Below are positions 61,495-64,000 of a stretch of 64,000 nt of DNA, piece after piece. Under the pieces are notes generated by a model, which made no database searches, had not been told where the DNA came from, and saw only the letters and a list, made by a program, of their open reading frames with translations. The translations under genes were made by a program, and so were the position numbers. How positions within the stretch are numbered: the stretch's first letter is position 1; the number at the start of each line of letters is the position of its first letter. Origin of the DNA: Bacillota bacterium. Lineage in GTDB: Bacteria; Bacillota; Sulfobacillia; JACIYH01. The DNA is taken from assembly GCA_030019365.1 (NCBI GenBank), contig JASEFA010000002.1, positions 1-64,000 on the forward strand, in the 5' to 3' direction.

Positions 61495-62342
61495 CGGGAC
61501 TTCCCCCTGCCGGCCACCGCTCCGGCCACCAAGTTGAGGACCATGATGATCAGGAACAGCACCACCCCCGTGGCGAACAGGGCCTCGCGGTGCTTGCCCG
61601 CCGCATAACCCAGCTCCAGGGCGATGTTGGAGGTCAGGGTGCGCACCGGGTCCAGGGGGGAAACCGGTACCAGGGTGGCGTTTCCCGCCACCATGATCAC
61701 CGCCATGGTCTCCCCCACCGCCCTCCCCATACCCAGGATCACCCCCGCCAGGATGCCCGAGCGGGCCGCCGGCAGCACGCTCATGCTGATGGTCTGCCAG
61801 CGGGTGGCCCCCAGGGCCAGGGAGCCTTCCCGGTAGGTGGGCGGCACCGCCCGCAGGGCATCATAGGAGACGCTGGTCACCGTGGGCAGGATCATGACCG
61901 CCAGCACGCAGGCGGCGGCCAGCACGGAAAAGCCGGGTCCTCCCAGGAACTGGCGGATCAGGGGGACCAGCAGCACCAGCCCCAGGAAGCCGTACACCAC
62001 CGAGGGAATCCCCGCCAGCAACTCCAGGGCGGGCTTGACCACCCGTCCCACCCCTTCGGAGGCCACCTCCGAAAGGTACATGGCACACGCCAGGGCTACG
62101 GGCACCCCCAGCACCAGGGCTCCCGCCGTCACCCACAGGGAACCCACGATCATGGGCAGGATGCCGAAGTGGCCCCGGGTGGGCGCCCACCTGGTCCCGG
62201 CCAGGAACTCCCCCAGTCCCACCTGGGCCATGATGGGAATCCCACCCGCGAAAATGAACACGGCGATGAGGCCGAGCAGGCTGAGAGACGAGAACGCCAC
62301 CACCACGAGCAGGCGATGGATGAGCCACTCCCGGCCTTTCAC
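61491..62342 (-). CDS. pstC: Phosphate ABC permease PstC
   Basis: A 283-residue permease: AMYLSEVASEGV, GIPSVVYGFLGLVLLVPLI, the EAA loop AVPPTYREGSLALGATRWQTISM and GRAVGETMAVIMVAGN. It pairs with PstA. Coupled by 4-base overlaps on both sides. Confidence 0.96.
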   Translation of the reverse strand: MKGREWLIHRLLVVVAFSSLSLLGLIAVFIFAGGIPIMAQVGLGEFLAGTRWAPTRGHFGILPMIVGSLWVTAGALVLGVPVALACAMYLSEVASEGVGRVVKPALELLAGIPSVVYGFLGLVLLVPLIRQFLGGPGFSVLAAACVLAVMILPTVTSVSYDALRAVPPTYREGSLALGATRWQTISMSVLPAARSGILAGVILGMGRAVGETMAVIMVAGNATLVPVSPLDPVRTLTSNIALELGYAAGKHREALFATGVVLFLIIMVLNLVAGAVAGRGKSR

Positions 62343-63244
62343 GGATTCCCACTCCCCTTCGCCGCCGGGATCAGGCCCTCTTCCCGCAGGATGGCCTGGC
62401 CCGGCCCCAGAACAAAGTCGAGGAAAAGGAGAGCGGGTTCCCGGGGCTCACCCTTGAGGACGAACAGGAAGGGCCGCACGAGCTGGTACCTGCCCTCCAG
62501 CACGGCCGGCACCGAGGGAGTCATCCCGTCGATGGAGACGGGCCTGACCCGCTCATCCACCAGGCCCAGGCTGATGTAACCGATGGCCCCGGGGTCGTGG
62601 GCCACCGTTTCCCGCACGGCGCCATTGGAGTCCTGCACCAGGGCCCGGGGATCCGGATCGGAGCCCTCCATGATCATCTCCTCGAAGGAAGCCCTGGTGC
62701 CCGAACCTTCCTCCCGCAGTATGACGTGGATGGCAGAGGGAGGCCCTCCCACCTGGCTCCAGTTGCGGATACGGCCCGCGAATATGTCCCGCGCCTGATC
62801 CCGGGTGAGTCCCCTGACGGGATTGGAGGGGTGCACCACCACCGCCACGGCGTCCTGCGCTATGAGGACCGGCCGCAACTGGGCCTGTTCGGCCGGCAGC
62901 AGATGACGGGAAGACATGCCTATGTCGGCAGCACCGCTCAGGGCCGCCTCGATGCCGGCGCTGGAGCCGCCTCCCTGCACGTTGACGGATATCTCCGGAT
63001 GGCGGGACATGAACACTTCCGCCAGCAGCTCGGCAAAGGGCTGCACCGAGGTCGATCCCGCCAGGGTAACGGTGTGGACTCTTGCCTCCCGGCGGCAGCC
63101 GCCCAGGGCGGTCAGGGTCAGGAGCACGACGCCCGTCAAGGCGAGAGCCCCCGCCCACCCCCTGCGCGGGCGCAGATTAGACGTTGAGGTCGCGGAGGTC
63201 TCCGGTGAGCATGTAGATGACTCTTTCTGCGATGTTGGTGGCAT
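62339..63244 (-). CDS. pstS: Phosphate-binding lipoprotein PstS
   Basis: A ~301-residue binding protein with a lipobox (LTALGGC, Cys near 50) after an unusually long n-region, and phosphate-binding loops LAGSTSVQPFAE, GGGSSAGIEAALSGAADIGMSSR and REEGSGTRASFEE. ATG 63244 lies 68 bases inside phoU and has GGGGGACC upstream; no ATG, GTG or TTG occurs between there and the hydrophobic core, so the overlap is probably genuine. It delivers phosphate to PstCA. Confidence 0.9.
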   Translation of the reverse strand: MPPTSQKESSTCSPETSATSTSNLRPRRGWAGALALTGVVLLTLTALGGCRREARVHTVTLAGSTSVQPFAELLAEVFMSRHPEISVNVQGGGSSAGIEAALSGAADIGMSSRHLLPAEQAQLRPVLIAQDAVAVVVHPSNPVRGLTRDQARDIFAGRIRNWSQVGGPPSAIHVILREEGSGTRASFEEMIMEGSDPDPRALVQDSNGAVRETVAHDPGAIGYISLGLVDERVRPVSIDGMTPSVPAVLEGRYQLVRPFLFVLKGEPREPALLFLDFVLGPGQAILREEGLIPAAKGSGNP

Positions 63245-63830
63245 GGTCCCCCATCCGCTCGATGTGCTGGGTAACCAGGATCAGTTCCAGGGCCCGGGAA
63301 ATGTTCCGGGGATCCTCCATCATGTAGGTCAGCAGCTCACGAAACACCTGGGATCGGAGGCCATCCACCACGTCATCGTCCCGGGCCACCTCGGCCGCCT
63401 TGCGGGCGTCCCGCTCCACAAAAGCCTCCAGAGCCTTCTTGAGCATGCCCTGCACCACTTCCGCCATGCGCGGCACGTCGATGAGCGGTTTCAGCAACGG
63501 TTGCCGGGCAATGCGCACCGCCGCCGAGGCCACCCCCTCGGCATGGTCGGCCACCCGTTCCAGGTCGATGCTTATCACCATGGCGGCACCGATCACCCGC
63601 AGGTCCCCCGCCATGGGTTGCTGGGTGGCGATCAGCTCCATGCAGCGGTTCTGGATCTCCAGGTGCAGGCTGTCGATGGGTTCATCTCCTGCAATTACCT
63701 TCTCGGCCAGCTCCACGTCCTGACGCTTCAGGGCGTCCACCGAAAGGGCCACCGCTTCCGAGGCCATGTGGCCCAGGCGCAGCAAATCCTCCCGCAGGTT
63801 AGCCAGCCCTTCTTCAAACGACCTGCGCAC
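63177..63830 (-). CDS. phoU: Phosphate-signalling protein PhoU
   Basis: A 217-residue helical-bundle protein beginning RRSFEEGLANLREDLLRLG, an excellent match to PhoU starts, with two repeats carrying metal-ligand acids (SIDLERVADHAEGVA, HIERMGDHATNIAERV). GTG at 63830 has GGGGGAGG eight bases upstream and is preferred to a GTG at 63881. It normally restrains the Pst transporter and PhoR signalling. Here phoU is first in the operon instead of last. Confidence 0.94.
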   Translation of the reverse strand: MRRSFEEGLANLREDLLRLGHMASEAVALSVDALKRQDVELAEKVIAGDEPIDSLHLEIQNRCMELIATQQPMAGDLRVIGAAMVISIDLERVADHAEGVASAAVRIARQPLLKPLIDVPRMAEVVQGMLKKALEAFVERDARKAAEVARDDDVVDGLRSQVFRELLTYMMEDPRNISRALELILVTQHIERMGDHATNIAERVIYMLTGDLRDLNV

Positions 63831-64000
63831 CGTCGCGCCTCCCCCGCAAACGATTCCCGGTTGTTGTTCTCCCTCTGCCACCGCTTTCCCTTCCTCTCCT
63901 CGCTCCCCACGTCACAAACGACGCGCGGCAGGAAAGCGCCGGGCGGCCGGCGAATCCGTCTCCCGCGCCCGCCCACGCGCGGTCGGCCAGTCCGGCCGTC
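63831..64000. other. Upstream end of pst operon region
   Basis: No gene or convincing promoter is visible in these 170 bases. The operon's promoter probably lies beyond the window, or is too weak to call here. Confidence 0.3.

Overview
The window comes from a G+C-rich (roughly two-thirds by eye) bacterium that looks like a Gram-positive of the Bacillota, probably a deep-branching, thermophile-like clostridial or limnochordial lineage. The evidence is two T-box leaders (Trp and Ser specifiers), a BlaI/M56 regulatory pair, a PucR regulator, a bacterial RNase P RNA, a glutamate synthase split into three genes, and many lipoprotein-type binding proteins. No species can be named from the sequence alone. 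Almost everything is on the minus strand.

Layout. 1-2450: a broken IS transposase end, an EamA-type permease, a DUF433 remnant and BioY. 2470-9845: a complete trpEGDCFBA operon behind a Trp T-box whose antiterminator/terminator module is duplicated. 9924-15933: an operon of BlaI, M56 peptidase, DUF2318 Cys protein, a Gly/Cys-rich membrane-anchored protein, FtsX permease, ATPase and FtsX permease. 15973-22303: binding protein, dipeptide-type permeases, N-acyl-D-amino-acid deacylase and M55 D-aminopeptidase. 22383-29917: hydantoinase, SsnA-type deaminase, a UbiX-LpdD-like fusion, an AIR-synthase-like protein, a URO-D-like protein and 8-oxoguanine deaminase. 30031-30418: RNase P RNA. 31007-34043 (plus strand): NEW3-domain protein with an ABC-2 exporter. 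34018-37945: split glutamate synthase behind a ykkC-2 class riboswitch. 38073-42451: serine biosynthesis (aminotransferase, SerA, DUF1015) behind a Ser T-box. 42579-52935: a long peptide/hydantoin operon (binding protein, DUF917, two M29-like proteins, double racemase, OppBCDF), divergent from a PucR regulator at 53248. 54604-56385: secreted subtilase. 56496-58767: LemA, TPM protein and RNase H. 58931-63830: phoU-pstSCAB1B2.

How it fits together. The amino-acid operons (trp, ser, glt) are each controlled by an RNA device read from the leader. The accessory regions point to scavenging of peptides, D-amino-acid derivatives, hydantoins and purines: two dipeptide-type importers, only one of which carries its own ATPases, surrounded by deacylases, racemases, deaminases and hydantoinase. 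The most unusual unit is the BlaI/M56-led DUF2318-FtsX operon, which combines a presumed protease-released repressor with a MacB-like transporter rich in Cys motifs. A second recurring oddity is short tandem duplication (about 21-44 bp period) at gene ends or inside genes, seen at seven or more places.
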